From positions 124,001 to 188,000 of the forward strand of contig NZ_JAAIWM010000004.1 of assembly GCF_011008845.1 (NCBI RefSeq): DNA of 64,000 bases. Reading direction: 5' to 3'. Below the pieces are notes generated by a model, which saw nothing but the letters and a program-made list of their open reading frames with translations, made no database searches and had not been told where the DNA came from. Each line of letters opens with the position of its first letter. Position 1 is the stretch's first letter. Shown here one piece after another: positions 8,737-17,644 of the stretch. The DNA is from Bacillus mesophilus. GTDB taxonomy: Bacteria > Bacillota > Bacilli > Bacillales > SA4. The position numbers were made by a program, and so were the translations under genes.

Positions 8737-8772
8737 CAAACAAGCACTGTCTATATTGACGGTGCTTGTTTG
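8737..8772 (-). terminator. Hairpin terminator after the acyltransferase gene
   Basis: CAAACAAGCAC and GTGCTTGTTTG form an 11-bp stem just downstream of the leftward acyltransferase stop. The T-run on the minus strand is interrupted (TTTGATTT), so it is a weaker call. Confidence 0.5.
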
Positions 8773-8782
8773 GTGTATGAAA

Positions 8783-9352
8783 TTATGTTGGAAGATTTTC
8801 TTTTAACTTCTTTATCCCTGTGGCTACTTGCTTTGATATTTCCTCATAGTCTAGCTCCCCTTCAAAATACATCGGTTTCCCAAATACGACACCTGCGTTA
8901 CCTCCCCATGTATTTCGTACTCCGTATATGTAAGTAGGTACTACTGGTGCTTTGCTTTTTGAAACAATAAATCCGACTCCTTTTTTCGGGTCTTGCATAT
9001 CCTCGGTTTCACTTCTAGAACCTTCGATAAACAAGGAAAATATCTTTTCATCTTTTAATAGTTTTAATGTATGTTTTAACGATTTAATATCAGCTTTTTC
9101 TCTATTCACAGGGAATGCACCCATCTCGGTAATAAGCCAGGCAAAGATTTTTTTTCGAAATAGGCTTTCCTTTGCCATAATATACATTTTCCTCGGTGTG
9201 TGTGTCCCAGCCAAAAGCGAGTCCCAGTTTGTCTGGTGATTCATCGCCAAAATAACCGCACCCTCTGGAATATTTTCTTTCCCCTTTACTGTTACGTTAA
9301 ATCGAATATGCAAAAACCAACGAACTAAACTACGTACAATTTGATAAACCAA
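8783..9352 (-). CDS. 1-acyl-sn-glycerol-3-phosphate acyltransferase (PlsC family)
   Basis: 189 aa, a usual length for Bacillus PlsC paralogues. The acyltransferase motifs are present: NHQTNWD (His39 to Asp44, the HX4D catalytic pair) and FIEGSRS (Glu110-Gly-x-Arg, glycerol-phosphate binding). The VPTYIYGV segment corresponds to the conserved Pro block. An amphipathic or hydrophobic N-terminus (VRSLVRWFLHIRF) would hold it to the membrane for phosphatidic acid synthesis. The frame starts at TTG with GAGGGAAAG about 7-10 nt upstream. Which acyl acceptor it uses cannot be told from sequence. Confidence 0.85.
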   Translation of the reverse strand: MVYQIVRSLVRWFLHIRFNVTVKGKENIPEGAVILAMNHQTNWDSLLAGTHTPRKMYIMAKESLFRKKIFAWLITEMGAFPVNREKADIKSLKHTLKLLKDEKIFSLFIEGSRSETEDMQDPKKGVGFIVSKSKAPVVPTYIYGVRNTWGGNAGVVFGKPMYFEGELDYEEISKQVATGIKKLKENLPT

Positions 9353-9574
9353 CGGATTCTTTCCCTCTTTCTATTAGCTCTATAATTAGATCTTCTTTGA
9401 AACATAAAATAGCATATTTGATAATTTTTTACCAATGTTTTCTTAATCAAAGACTCGAACCTTCTTATCATCTATAAAGTGATTGGTACTATGAAATTGT
9501 ATGCTTAAGAGGGGGTGAAATTTTCAAAAAAATCTATACGAAATAATTTATGTAGTATTGAAAGTTTCTAATTG

Positions 9575-9600
9575 AAAAAAAACGGAAATTAACTCTCCGT
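9575..9600 (-). terminator. Terminator of spoVG
   Basis: ACGGA / TCCGT short stem with an about 14-nt loop, followed on the minus strand by eight T. The stop codon is inside the loop. Confidence 0.55.
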
Positions 9601-9870
9601 CTTTTTCATTTTAATCAACTTATATTCAGAAAGTACTACTTCCTCTATTTTATCTCTCATCTCTGTTGTAACAGGGTGTGCTACATCTGTAAACTGACCC
9701 GTTTTCTTTCGTTTACTTGGCATTGCAACTACTACTTTTTGGGATGCTTCAATAATTCTTATATCATGCACAACAAACGCATTATTTAATGTAATTGAAC
9801 AGATTGCTTTCATCGGATTGTGATCGTCATGCACCAATCTTACATTTATATTCGTGATGGAAATACTCAT
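9589..9870 (-). CDS. spoVG: SpoVG, RNA-binding regulator of septation/sporulation
   Basis: 93 aa and highly recognisable: MSISITNINVRLV at the start, then MKAICSITLNNAFVVHDIRI, and VAMPSKRKKTGQFTDVAHPV in the middle, which is the near-invariant SpoVG core. The C-terminus ends with a short Lys-rich tail. In Bacillus it influences asymmetric septation and sporulation, and orthologues are global nucleic-acid-binding regulators. GGAGGCC precedes the ATG. Usually spoVG lies after purR and yabJ; here it stands alone, with more than 400 bp of gene-free DNA upstream. This is therefore either an extra or a relocated copy. Confidence 0.93.
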   Translation of the reverse strand: MSISITNINVRLVHDDHNPMKAICSITLNNAFVVHDIRIIEASQKVVVAMPSKRKKTGQFTDVAHPVTTEMRDKIEEVVLSEYKLIKMKKTES

Positions 9871-10289
9871 GGGGCCTCCTTTTCATAAAAGAAATATTTT
9901 CTTATAAATTTATACAACATAGTCTGTTTCGGAACTAATCACCTCTAGTGCCTTTTGCCGCCAATATATACTTAAAAGCATTTACCTTCATACTGACGAT
10001 ACATTCTATGTAGGCTAAGATAAAGATGTTAATTAGTTTTAATCAAATATTGCTGCAATAGATTGACCATCTTTATAGTTATTTTAAGTCCAAGCATATA
10101 GAACATACGCTCTATTTCCGTATTAATAAGGACTATCTTGCTATACAATTTTCTAATCACACACTAGACTTGTCTAGGCTTCTTTATCTATACTGCAAAC
10201 ACACTTATTGCTAGGAAGTTAAGTCAATCTATCATATACTAAATAATAAAAAGATTTAGTTTTCTTTATGTAAATAGGAGGTCGGCACT
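9871..10289. other. Gene-free interval between divergent spoVG and amidase
   Basis: About 420 bp of AT-rich sequence should carry both promoters. I find no open frame with a ribosome-binding site, no strong hairpin, and no convincing sigma-H box for spoVG. Only the GGAGG sites of the two flanking genes are certain. Confidence 0.5.
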
Positions 10290-11738
10290 ATGTTTAAGCT
10301 AGAGGAAGCAACAATACTTGAACTACAAGAGGCCATGGAACAGGGGAAAATCACTTCCAAACAACTTGTACAAATGTATTTAGAGAGAATCGAAAAATAT
10401 GATTCTATTTTAAATGCTATAACCATTATTAACACGAACGCACTTAAAACTGCTGCTAAGCTTGATGAAGAGCGAGCGCTTCAAGGCCCCCGGGGACCTT
10501 TACACGGTATCCCGGTTATAGTAAAAGACAATTACGATACATACGATATGCCAACAACCGCTGGTTCTAAGTCTCTTGAAGGTTCTATTCCACCGGATGA
10601 TGCCTTTCAAGTTGAAAAACTCCGGGCTGCAGGTGCGGTTATTATTGCTAAATCCAATATGGCCGAATTCGCATTTAGTCCAAATGAAACGGTAAGCTCA
10701 ATTGGCGGAACGACTGTAAATCCTTATGACATCGAGAAAGTACCTGCTGGTTCAAGTGGTGGAACTGCAGCTGCGATCGCGGCTAATTTTGCAGCGGTTG
10801 GCCTCGGAACTGATACAGGAAATTCAATCAGAGGTCCTGGTGCACATACTAGTTTAGTGGGTATTCGTTCAACGATGGGACTCACTAGTCGTGATGGAAT
10901 TGTCCCTATCATTTTAAGTCAAGACATTGGTGGACCATTGGCTAGATCAGTTACTGATGCTGCTATTATCTTAGATGCAATCGCAGGCTATGACCCGAAG
11001 GATCCTATTACAGCAAAAAGCATTGGGAATATGCCTGATTCATACCTAGATACTCTTGATAAAAACGGACTCAAAGAAGCCAAGATAGGTGTTCTTCGCC
11101 AATACTTCCCTAATGACAAGATTGACTTAGAAGTTAAGAAACTTATGGAACAAGCTATTAACGATCTTCAAAATAATGGTGCTAAGATTGTAGATGACTT
11201 TCACATACCTGACTTAGAAAAACTGTTTGAAAATACAAATGGACCTTTTACCATGAAAACCGATATAAAAGCTTATCTTGATACTCTTGGCCCTAATGCT
11301 CCAGTCAAATCTTTAGATGAAATCATTGCATCCGGTAAATACCATCCTTCCATTGAAAAAGGTTTAAAATATGGACAAAACGTAAAACTACCTCCTGAGG
11401 AAGACCCGGACTATTACAAATCTGAACTAAACCGGGAAATCTACCGGATGGCAATTTTAAAGGCAATGGCAGATCAAGATGTTGACGTTATAGTCTTTCC
11501 TACCTGGAACTACCCACCTCGAAAAGTCGGTGATTTGGAAAGTCCACATGGTAACAATAGCTATCAAATGAGTCCACCTACTGGCTTCCCTGCTCTCACT
11601 GTTCCCATGGGATTTAGCTACGGAAATCTACCAGCAGGTTTACAAATGGTTGGCCGACCGTTTACCGAAGCTTTACTGATCAAATATGCCTTTGCATATG
11701 AGCAAGCTACTAACCATAGACGTGCACCGGAATTATAA
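10290..11738 (+). CDS. Amidase-signature family enzyme
   Basis: 482 aa, soluble, with an amidase-signature catalytic core. The Lys of the Ser-cisSer-Lys triad is in PVIVKDN (Lys79). The cis-Ser is in PAGSSGGTAAAIA, and the nucleophilic Ser is in GTDTGNSIRGP. The usual GGS of that last motif reads GNS here, a subfamily feature or a mild deviation. The C-terminus has the conserved PTGFPALTVPMG and LPAGLQMVGRP blocks. No GatB/GatC partners are near, so it is a stand-alone amide hydrolase rather than tRNA amidotransferase subunit A. AGGAGGT precedes the ATG. Confidence 0.88.
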   Translation: MFKLEEATILELQEAMEQGKITSKQLVQMYLERIEKYDSILNAITIINTNALKTAAKLDEERALQGPRGPLHGIPVIVKDNYDTYDMPTTAGSKSLEGSIPPDDAFQVEKLRAAGAVIIAKSNMAEFAFSPNETVSSIGGTTVNPYDIEKVPAGSSGGTAAAIAANFAAVGLGTDTGNSIRGPGAHTSLVGIRSTMGLTSRDGIVPIILSQDIGGPLARSVTDAAIILDAIAGYDPKDPITAKSIGNMPDSYLDTLDKNGLKEAKIGVLRQYFPNDKIDLEVKKLMEQAINDLQNNGAKIVDDFHIPDLEKLFENTNGPFTMKTDIKAYLDTLGPNAPVKSLDEIIASGKYHPSIEKGLKYGQNVKLPPEEDPDYYKSELNREIYRMAILKAMADQDVDVIVFPTWNYPPRKVGDLESPHGNNSYQMSPPTGFPALTVPMGFSYGNLPAGLQMVGRPFTEALLIKYAFAYEQATNHRRAPEL

Positions 11739-11784
11739 TCCTCAAGTAGTACCATTTAGTATTCGTTTTCTTTTTAATTGTATT

Positions 11785-11828
11785 GTACAGAAAAAGCCTT
11801 ACACATTTGTGCAAGGCTTTTTCTGTAC
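11785..11828. terminator. Strong bidirectional terminator between amidase and deoD
   Basis: GTACAGAAAAAGCCTT and AAGGCTTTTTCTGTAC form a 16-bp perfect stem, extended by CA/TG around a short loop. A- and T-runs lie within the stem on both strands. Confidence 0.8.
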
Positions 11829-11875
11829 TTTTTATAATCTTGTTACCTTTTGCCTATAGTACATCCCTTTATAGT

Positions 11876-12583
11876 CTATCCCTCGATAATAGTATCTAAA
11901 GCTATTTCAATCATCTCTTTAAACGTTACTTGTCTTTCTTCAGAAGAAGTTAGTTCTCCAGTTAGAAGGTGATCACTAACTGTTAGGATCGAAAGTGCTT
12001 GTGCTTTGTAACGAGCAGCAATCGTATAAAGAGCAGCTGTTTCCATTTCAACAGCAAGTGAACCATGTTTTCTAAGTGCAGGAATAAAATTCTCATTTGA
12101 ATCATAAAACAAATCACTCGTAAATACGTTACCAACATGTACATTTTTACCTGTTTGTGAAACAACATCATGAGCTTTTTTGAGTAGGTCAAAATCCGCT
12201 GTTGGAGCAAAGTCTAAACCATGAAAAGCATTTTTATTTGTATTAGAATCTGTAGAGGCGCTCATAGCTAATATCACGTCTCTTACTTTGACATCATCTT
12301 GAAATGCCCCTGCAGTACCAACTCTGATTAATTTTTTTACATCAAATTCATTTATTAACTCGTGAACATAAATGGAAATAGAAGGAATACCCATACCAGT
12401 TCCTTGAACTGACACTTTTTCTCCTTTGTAAGTACCCGTGAATCCTAGCATACCTCTTACTTCATTATACTTAACAGGGTTTTCTAAAAAGTTCTCTGCA
12501 ATGAATTGAGCACGTAATGGATCTCCCGGTAGTAAAATCTTATCTGCTATATCGCCTTTGTTTGCACCAATATGTATACTCAT
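11876..12583 (-). CDS. deoD: Purine nucleoside phosphorylase DeoD
   Basis: 235 aa, the typical hexameric bacterial PNP length. Motifs: [14 protein letters not shown] near the N-terminus, [12 protein letters not shown] (phosphate/ribose site), [19 protein letters not shown] near 180, and TVSDHL carrying the catalytic Asp near residue 204. It cleaves purine (deoxy)ribonucleosides with phosphate for salvage. TGGAGTG precedes the ATG. It is a single gene, unlike the deoD clusters of some relatives. The only other purine salvage gene in the window, xpt near 58.3 kb, is broken. Confidence 0.95.
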   Translation of the reverse strand: MSIHIGANKGDIADKILLPGDPLRAQFIAENFLENPVKYNEVRGMLGFTGTYKGEKVSVQGTGMGIPSISIYVHELINEFDVKKLIRVGTAGAFQDDVKVRDVILAMSASTDSNTNKNAFHGLDFAPTADFDLLKKAHDVVSQTGKNVHVGNVFTSDLFYDSNENFIPALRKHGSLAVEMETAALYTIAARYKAQALSILTVSDHLLTGELTSSEERQVTFKEMIEIALDTIIEG

Positions 12584-12712
12584 GTCAACACTCCATCTAA
12601 TAGAATTTACTATAAATAGTATAGGTTTAATTGCAACAAATAATCAGTAATTAATTAAACATTTAGATATAAAAAATGTTATTAATCGATGAAAACTAGA
12701 TTTGTTAGAGCA

Positions 12713-12750
12713 TAAAAAGCATGAGTTAGTAAAAAAACTCATGCTTTTAT
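12713..12750. terminator. Terminator after the YfmJ-like reductase gene
   Basis: ATAAAAAGCATGAGTT and AACTCATGCTTTTAT form a long stem whose loop contains the A/T-run. It is oriented to end the leftward transcript. Confidence 0.7.
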
Positions 12751-12793
12751 AATTACTATCCTATTTTACTATATCACCAATTGCTTCATATTT

Positions 12794-13810
12794 CTATTCG
12801 TCAGCGATTTTCACTAACTGTTTGCCAATATTGTCACCCCGAAAAAGGCCTAAAAACGCATCTACTGCATTTTCAAATCCTTCAACCATGTTCTCACGAT
12901 ATTGTATATGCCCATCTTTAATCCACTTAGTAAGCTGCGTTAACCCCTCTTTATTATGTGGAGCGTAGTCTGACACGATAAAGCCTTTCATTAGGGCACT
13001 TTTAGTAAGAAGCTGACCAGCAACTCTAGGTCCCAACTCTGGCTTCTCTAAATTATATTGTGAGATTTGACCACAAATAACAATTCTAGCTTGGAAGTTT
13101 ATAAGTGTTAAAACGGCATCACTTACATCTCCACCAACGTTATCAAAATAAACATCAACTCCGTTAGGGCATGCTTCTTTTAAAGCTTCTCGCAGGTTTG
13201 AAGTTGATTTATAATTGATTGCTGCGTCAAAACCTAGTTCATCTGTTAAAAAAGCACATTTTTCTTCACCACCCGCAATACCAACCACACGGCATCCCTT
13301 TAGTTTTGCAATCTGACCAACAATTGTTCCTACTGCTCCTGAAGCCCCAGATACAACCACTGTTTCCCCTTCCTTTGGCTGTCCAATATGTAATAAACCA
13401 AAGTATGCTGTTAATCCAGGCATACCCAGTACATGAAGACTTGTCGAGATAGGAGCAAGTTCTGGATCTAATCTACGAATATTGCTTCCATCTGAGACAT
13501 TGAATTCGGCCCAATCTAAACGACCTTCAATATATCCTCCCTCTTGGTACTTATCATTCTTGGATTCTACAATCTTCCCTACAATACCCCCGACAAATGG
13601 TTCGCCTACTTTGTATGGCTGGGCGTAAGATTTTGCATCAGACATCCTACCGCGCATATAAGGGTCTACGGAAATGTATAAAGACTTAATCAATACTTCT
13701 CCGGACTTTATCTCCGGAATACGCTCTTCTATGATCTTAAAGTTACTCTCATTTGGCATCCCCTTTGGTCTATTAGCTAATAAAATCTTTCTACTTGTTC
13801 CAACCGTCAT
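12794..13810 (-). CDS. NADP-dependent zinc-free MDR oxidoreductase (YfmJ / LTB4 dehydrogenase-like)
   Basis: About 338 aa. The N-terminus RKILLANRPKGMPNESNF and VDPYMRGRMSD are typical of the PTGR/CurA-like medium-chain reductases. VVVSGASGAVGTIVGQIAK is the NADP-binding loop and VYFDNVGGDVSDAVL follows. No zinc ligands are present. Such enzymes reduce alpha,beta-unsaturated carbonyls; the physiological substrate is unknown. Two starts are possible: ATG 13819, which is crowded against AGGGAG, and ATG 13810, with 8-nt spacing and preferred here. The gene is monocistronic between terminators. Confidence 0.85.
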   Translation of the reverse strand: MTVGTSRKILLANRPKGMPNESNFKIIEERIPEIKSGEVLIKSLYISVDPYMRGRMSDAKSYAQPYKVGEPFVGGIVGKIVESKNDKYQEGGYIEGRLDWAEFNVSDGSNIRRLDPELAPISTSLHVLGMPGLTAYFGLLHIGQPKEGETVVVSGASGAVGTIVGQIAKLKGCRVVGIAGGEEKCAFLTDELGFDAAINYKSTSNLREALKEACPNGVDVYFDNVGGDVSDAVLTLINFQARIVICGQISQYNLEKPELGPRVAGQLLTKSALMKGFIVSDYAPHNKEGLTQLTKWIKDGHIQYRENMVEGFENAVDAFLGLFRGDNIGKQLVKIADE

Positions 13811-13985
13811 CCTATCCACTCCCTACATATTAATTACTACATTTGATTACATTTTCTGTTTACTTCGATTTTTAAGAGGGTATTCCCTGCAAACATGCTA
13901 TAATAGGTCACTATTTATTATTTTATTATCAATGTACTGTAAAAAAGCACCAACTCTTCGGAATAAATTGATGTATTAGAATCCA

Positions 13986-14621
13986 CTATTCCACCACTAA
14001 ATCGCTGCTAGCCTTAAACCACCAACGGTATAGAAGTAAGACAATAATAATAAAGACTACATAAATGAAGAGTCCTAATAGAATGGAGCGATTCGAAGTA
14101 AAAAGATGATTTCCTAAATAAGCATAAATAATCGTTCCTGGTATTTTACCAATCGCTGTTGCCAGTATATATATTTTAAAAGTCATGGAAGTAAGTCCTG
14201 AATATATGTTTACCACAGGCGGAGGGACAATCGGAATCATTCGTGCAAATAAAACCGCTATAAATGCATTTTGATTAATAATCTCATCAAACTGTTTAAT
14301 TTTCTTAAACCTGGGTATGTATTTCCGGAACTGGTGAACAAAAAAATAACGAGCAAGGATGAAGAAGAAGGCGGAAGCTCCTATTGTACCAATCCAATTA
14401 ATTGTCGAGCCAATCCATGTTCCGTATTTTGCACCCATTAATGCAGCAAAAACCGTAAAAGGAATGACCGGGATTATGCCAAAAATGATGACAAGAAAAA
14501 ACATGAGTGGAAGTTGAGATAAATCACTATGATTTACCCACTCTAGTAAAGAATCTCTATATAAAAAAGCGATGTAAAGGATGATTCCGTAGATAAGAAG
14601 AAATATTGCTCCCTTTTTCAT
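13986..14621 (-). CDS. VTT-domain (TVP38/TMEM64, DedA-like) membrane protein
   Basis: About 211 aa with five or six hydrophobic helices. The VTT core is visible: IPVIPFTVFAALMGAKYG, then FARMIPIVPPPVVNIYSGL (the re-entrant loop with an Arg and a Pro-rich turn), and IGKIPGTIIYAYLG near 160. Relatives move lipids or lipid-linked carriers across the membrane. GGGAGG lies 6 nt before ATG 14621; a closer ATG at 14627 directly abuts it. It is the third gene of an operon with two phosphoesterase genes, and the upstream stop is 11 bp away. Confidence 0.82.
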   Translation of the reverse strand: MKKGAIFLLIYGIILYIAFLYRDSLLEWVNHSDLSQLPLMFFLVIIFGIIPVIPFTVFAALMGAKYGTWIGSTINWIGTIGASAFFFILARYFFVHQFRKYIPRFKKIKQFDEIINQNAFIAVLFARMIPIVPPPVVNIYSGLTSMTFKIYILATAIGKIPGTIIYAYLGNHLFTSNRSILLGLFIYVVFIIIVLLLYRWWFKASSDLVVE

Positions 14622-14632
14622 ATTCATCCTCC

Positions 14633-15349
14633 CTAGATGGATAAAGTTGTAACTAGGGGTAAGTGATCAGAAGCTGTAGGTAACGTGTCGAGCACCTTTG
14701 CATCTACTACATTTATCCCTTTACTAACAAAAATATAGTCCAATCTTACTCTTGGCCTCTTTGAAGGGTATGTAAATCCTAAACTTTCACCTTTCTCTTC
14801 CCAAACATCAGTGTATTTTTCAGTTATCCTCTTATAATTAGTTGAATGAGGTTTCATGTTCCAATCACCTAGTATAATTGCAGGTCTAGTAACATGCCTT
14901 AGAATATAATCACTTTGTTTTTTATGCAAGGTTGGATTTAGACTAAGGTGTGTCACATAAAAATAAACTTGTTTATCGTTTAGTTCTATAGAAGCTTCTA
15001 AGAGTGATCTACCTTCAATTATTCTGGGGAAAAAGTTAAACAAATGGTGTTTGTTTGTGATGAATGGAAATCGAGAAAGAAGACCATTACCGTATTGTTG
15101 AACCACGTTTTTGTGTTGATCAGACTTAACTAATGAGGGGCTGAAAGCATGGTTGTAGTTTAGCTCTTTTGCAAGAAATTGAACCTGATCAACAAAATGA
15201 CTTCGTTTCGAAAAATGTTTGTCCACCTCATTTAGACCAATTACATCTGCCTTACTCCAAGATATAACTTCGGAAATCCTTTTCAAATCAACTTTTAGAT
15301 CCGTTCCCTTACCGTGATGAATGTTGAATGTCATAACTTTTATTTTCAC
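14633..15349 (-). CDS. Endonuclease/exonuclease/phosphatase (EEP) family hydrolase
   Basis: 238 aa from a GTG start with GAGGAAC upstream. The EEP metal and catalytic motifs occur in order: MTFNIHHGKGTD, GLNEVD (Glu metal ligand), THLSLNP, ILGDWNMKP (Asp/Asn pair), RLDYIFVS and SDHLPL (final Asp-His). There is no signal peptide, so it should be cytoplasmic. Family substrates range from phospholipids to nucleic acids, and the YafD/Mg-dependent-type sequence does not decide. It is translationally close to both neighbours (14 bp after the phosphodiesterase, 11 bp before the VTT gene). Confidence 0.82.
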   Translation of the reverse strand: MKIKVMTFNIHHGKGTDLKVDLKRISEVISWSKADVIGLNEVDKHFSKRSHFVDQVQFLAKELNYNHAFSPSLVKSDQHKNVVQQYGNGLLSRFPFITNKHHLFNFFPRIIEGRSLLEASIELNDKQVYFYVTHLSLNPTLHKKQSDYILRHVTRPAIILGDWNMKPHSTNYKRITEKYTDVWEEKGESLGFTYPSKRPRVRLDYIFVSKGINVVDAKVLDTLPTASDHLPLVTTLSI

Positions 15350-15363
15350 TTAAAAGTTCCTCA

Positions 15364-16938
15364 CTATTTCTGCATTCTGTTCTCTTCTACAATCCTTAAG
15401 ATCCATTCTTTTAAATCAATTAACCTTTCGTGTCTCGGTTCTAATGTTGTCCCGGCAACGATCATTGGAAAATGGGAATCCTCTTTATTCAGTGAACCGT
15501 GACTTCCCCCACCAATGTGGGTAGGAAATCCTTCCCCAACAAACTGAAAACCTGGTTTAGCATTAATGACTAGAAAGGTACCTGAATGTGAATAAAAGGA
15601 GCTGTATAACCTAGCAAGCCCATCAGGGTATTCTCGATATATAATCTGATGATTATTTAGTATTAGATCTAATATTCTCTCATTACCCTCTATCGTCCAG
15701 GTTTGTTTATATTGATCTATAAAATCCCCAGTTGGTTTGAAGGAAAATCGTCCAGTATGATGAGTAGAAATGGCGTTAATCTTTTCCTCTTCTTTCCAGG
15801 CTATAAAACCAATTCGCTCATCGTTTGTTAATAGTGTAGCCACCTCCTCAATATTTATATGGTCATCTAATATATAACCAAAAGACATACGTTCATTTAA
15901 CCCCAGAACAATTTGATCTTCATCTTTAATAGGTTCACTTATATCATGTATTCTGAAACCATTCAGTAACTTTGGTAAATCAATTAATGCTCGCTCTTTG
16001 TTAGCTCCAATGTCACTTTGGCCACTATCTCCCATAACAATCCAGGTATTATTTTCAATTGCATCTTCCCATGAGCCATACATATTAAGTAGTTCTTGTA
16101 ATTGAAGATCTGCATTTTCAATACCTTTTCTTTCATTTGTTCCATGTTTATGTACTTTTTTATCATTATCTGGAAAATAGACCAATGAGAAGGAAGGTAA
16201 ACGATTATTTTGTATTAAATATTTTAACTCTGTGGTTGCAAATTTGTCGTTAAATCCAAATGCTTGCCACAAGTGAGTATGATTATTTTCAGGATCTAAA
16301 AATGATAGTAACCCATAGGAAAAATAAGTCGGGGCCTTTACCGTATCACTTTTATCTAAAATGCCCAATAATGCTATTAATCTTGGTACATTTAGAGACT
16401 TCTCATGATTTCCTCTATAAACAAGAGTATTAATTGACGCAGTATGACCATCTAATTCTTCGTGAATCGTACTTACATTTTTACTTAGATGAGTATGATT
16501 TAAGCGAAATATACTATTAGTAAAAACTTCCTTGACTCCCAACTTCATAATTTCCTTCCACGCACTTCCATAACTAACTAATTCTTTTTCTTTATTGTCG
16601 TACCATACAAGTGCAGGGACTTTATGTTGATCTGGATAAGTCCCTGTTAAGAATGTACTATCTATAGAAACTGACATAGTTGGGAAACTACTTACCATAT
16701 AGGGATAATATTGACCGTTTTCAATTAAGAATTGAAAGGCTGGTGCCTTTCCTTCCTCTATAGCTGCTTGTAAGGGTTCATCCATAATAGAGTCGATAAG
16801 CAAAACGACAACCGGTTTAGCTGAAGACTTACTAAGTTGTTGTGGTTGTTTATATCCCTTACTTGATAACTGTATTAATAAAAAATAACTAATCGTTACT
16901 AAAAACAAACATGAGAGAATTGTAATTATTATTTTCAA
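15364..16938 (-). CDS. Membrane-anchored alkaline phosphatase-superfamily phosphodiesterase
   Basis: 524 aa. An N-terminal hydrophobic anchor (about residues 3-25) is followed by an extracytoplasmic type I phosphodiesterase/nucleotide pyrophosphatase domain. VVVLLIDSIMDE carries the first Asp, SSFPTMSVSIDS the nucleophilic Thr, YFPDNDKKVHKHG the Asp/His pair, IVMGDSGQSD a second metal site and GGGSHGSLN the last His. The substrate may be a phospholipid or polymer-linked phosphodiester, by inference. It starts at TTG with AGGAG about 11 nt upstream. It is the first gene of a three-gene operon with EEP and VTT proteins. Confidence 0.8.
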   Translation of the reverse strand: MKIIITILSCLFLVTISYFLLIQLSSKGYKQPQQLSKSSAKPVVVLLIDSIMDEPLQAAIEEGKAPAFQFLIENGQYYPYMVSSFPTMSVSIDSTFLTGTYPDQHKVPALVWYDNKEKELVSYGSAWKEIMKLGVKEVFTNSIFRLNHTHLSKNVSTIHEELDGHTASINTLVYRGNHEKSLNVPRLIALLGILDKSDTVKAPTYFSYGLLSFLDPENNHTHLWQAFGFNDKFATTELKYLIQNNRLPSFSLVYFPDNDKKVHKHGTNERKGIENADLQLQELLNMYGSWEDAIENNTWIVMGDSGQSDIGANKERALIDLPKLLNGFRIHDISEPIKDEDQIVLGLNERMSFGYILDDHINIEEVATLLTNDERIGFIAWKEEEKINAISTHHTGRFSFKPTGDFIDQYKQTWTIEGNERILDLILNNHQIIYREYPDGLARLYSSFYSHSGTFLVINAKPGFQFVGEGFPTHIGGGSHGSLNKEDSHFPMIVAGTTLEPRHERLIDLKEWILRIVEENRMQK

Positions 16939-17104
16939 ATATCTAACAACTCCTGGCTTGCAATATTGACAATAGCTTTTACAAAGTGGAATGACTTTAT
17001 TATAGAGTTAAATTGACCTACTCTTCTTGTTCTTATTAACATGTATAATCAAAATTAAATAAGAGGAACATTTACTAAAAGACTTGGACTAGGAGGGTGT
17101 AAAT

Positions 17105-17539
17105 ATGAGCCATAAACCAAGCATTGATGATTATTTGAACCAAGGTATCTATGGACTAAAAGAGATTAAACCGGAAGAAAGAAATAAATTCCTTGGAACA
17201 CTGAGGGAACGTGTGGTAGCAGTCTTAACGCAGCAACAAGTTAGAGAGCCAGGTACATACAAAGAAGCCGAAGAACTAATAAAAGCAAATACCAAAGCAA
17301 CCATGTATCTAAATGGAAACATCACCTATACATATTTATCGGATTATATAAAATTGGCAAATAAGTATGGAAACCCTTTTAAAATTGTTACAAATAAGAA
17401 GGTTAATTCAGATTTAGGACTCGTATTAGCTTATGATCATGCGATTGACCACGATAAGATCTATATTGAAAAAGAAAAAAGTGAGGATAAAGAAGATGAT
17501 AACTTCTTCATTAGATCTTTTAAAAACTTATTTAACTAG
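17105..17539 (+). CDS. yueI: YueI family protein (DUF1694)
   Basis: 144 aa. The opening (SIDDYLNQGIYG, then EERNKFLGTLRERVV) and the central YLNGNITYTYLSDYIKLANKYG are the hallmarks of the B. subtilis YueI/DUF1694 family, a small Rossmann-like fold of unknown function. The acidic C-terminal tail is variable. TAGGAGGGTG precedes the ATG. The gene converges on the His-rich gene and has no terminator of its own that I can see before the shared hairpin at 17609. Confidence 0.85.
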   Translation: MSHKPSIDDYLNQGIYGLKEIKPEERNKFLGTLRERVVAVLTQQQVREPGTYKEAEELIKANTKATMYLNGNITYTYLSDYIKLANKYGNPFKIVTNKKVNSDLGLVLAYDHAIDHDKIYIEKEKSEDKEDDNFFIRSFKNLFN

Positions 17540-17608
17540 ACTTTTTAGAGGCTATTTATGCTTTGCTTTGGCAAGTCTCACCTCCCGATAAAAGTCTATA
17601 ACTTTAAA

Positions 17609-17628
17609 ATCGCCCCCGAAGGGACGAT
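17609..17628 (-). terminator. Terminator of the His/Gly-repeat gene with a UUCG tetraloop
   Basis: On the minus strand ATCGTCCC - TTCG - GGGGCGAT, an 8-bp stem with an extra-stable tetraloop, followed by TTTTAAAG. Confidence 0.65.
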
Positions 17629-17644
17629 GTTTATTTCCTGAAAC

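Noticed and set aside
8710..8937. 75-aa frame on the plus strand
   Set aside because: It runs across the acyltransferase hairpin and the antisense strand of the acyltransferase gene.
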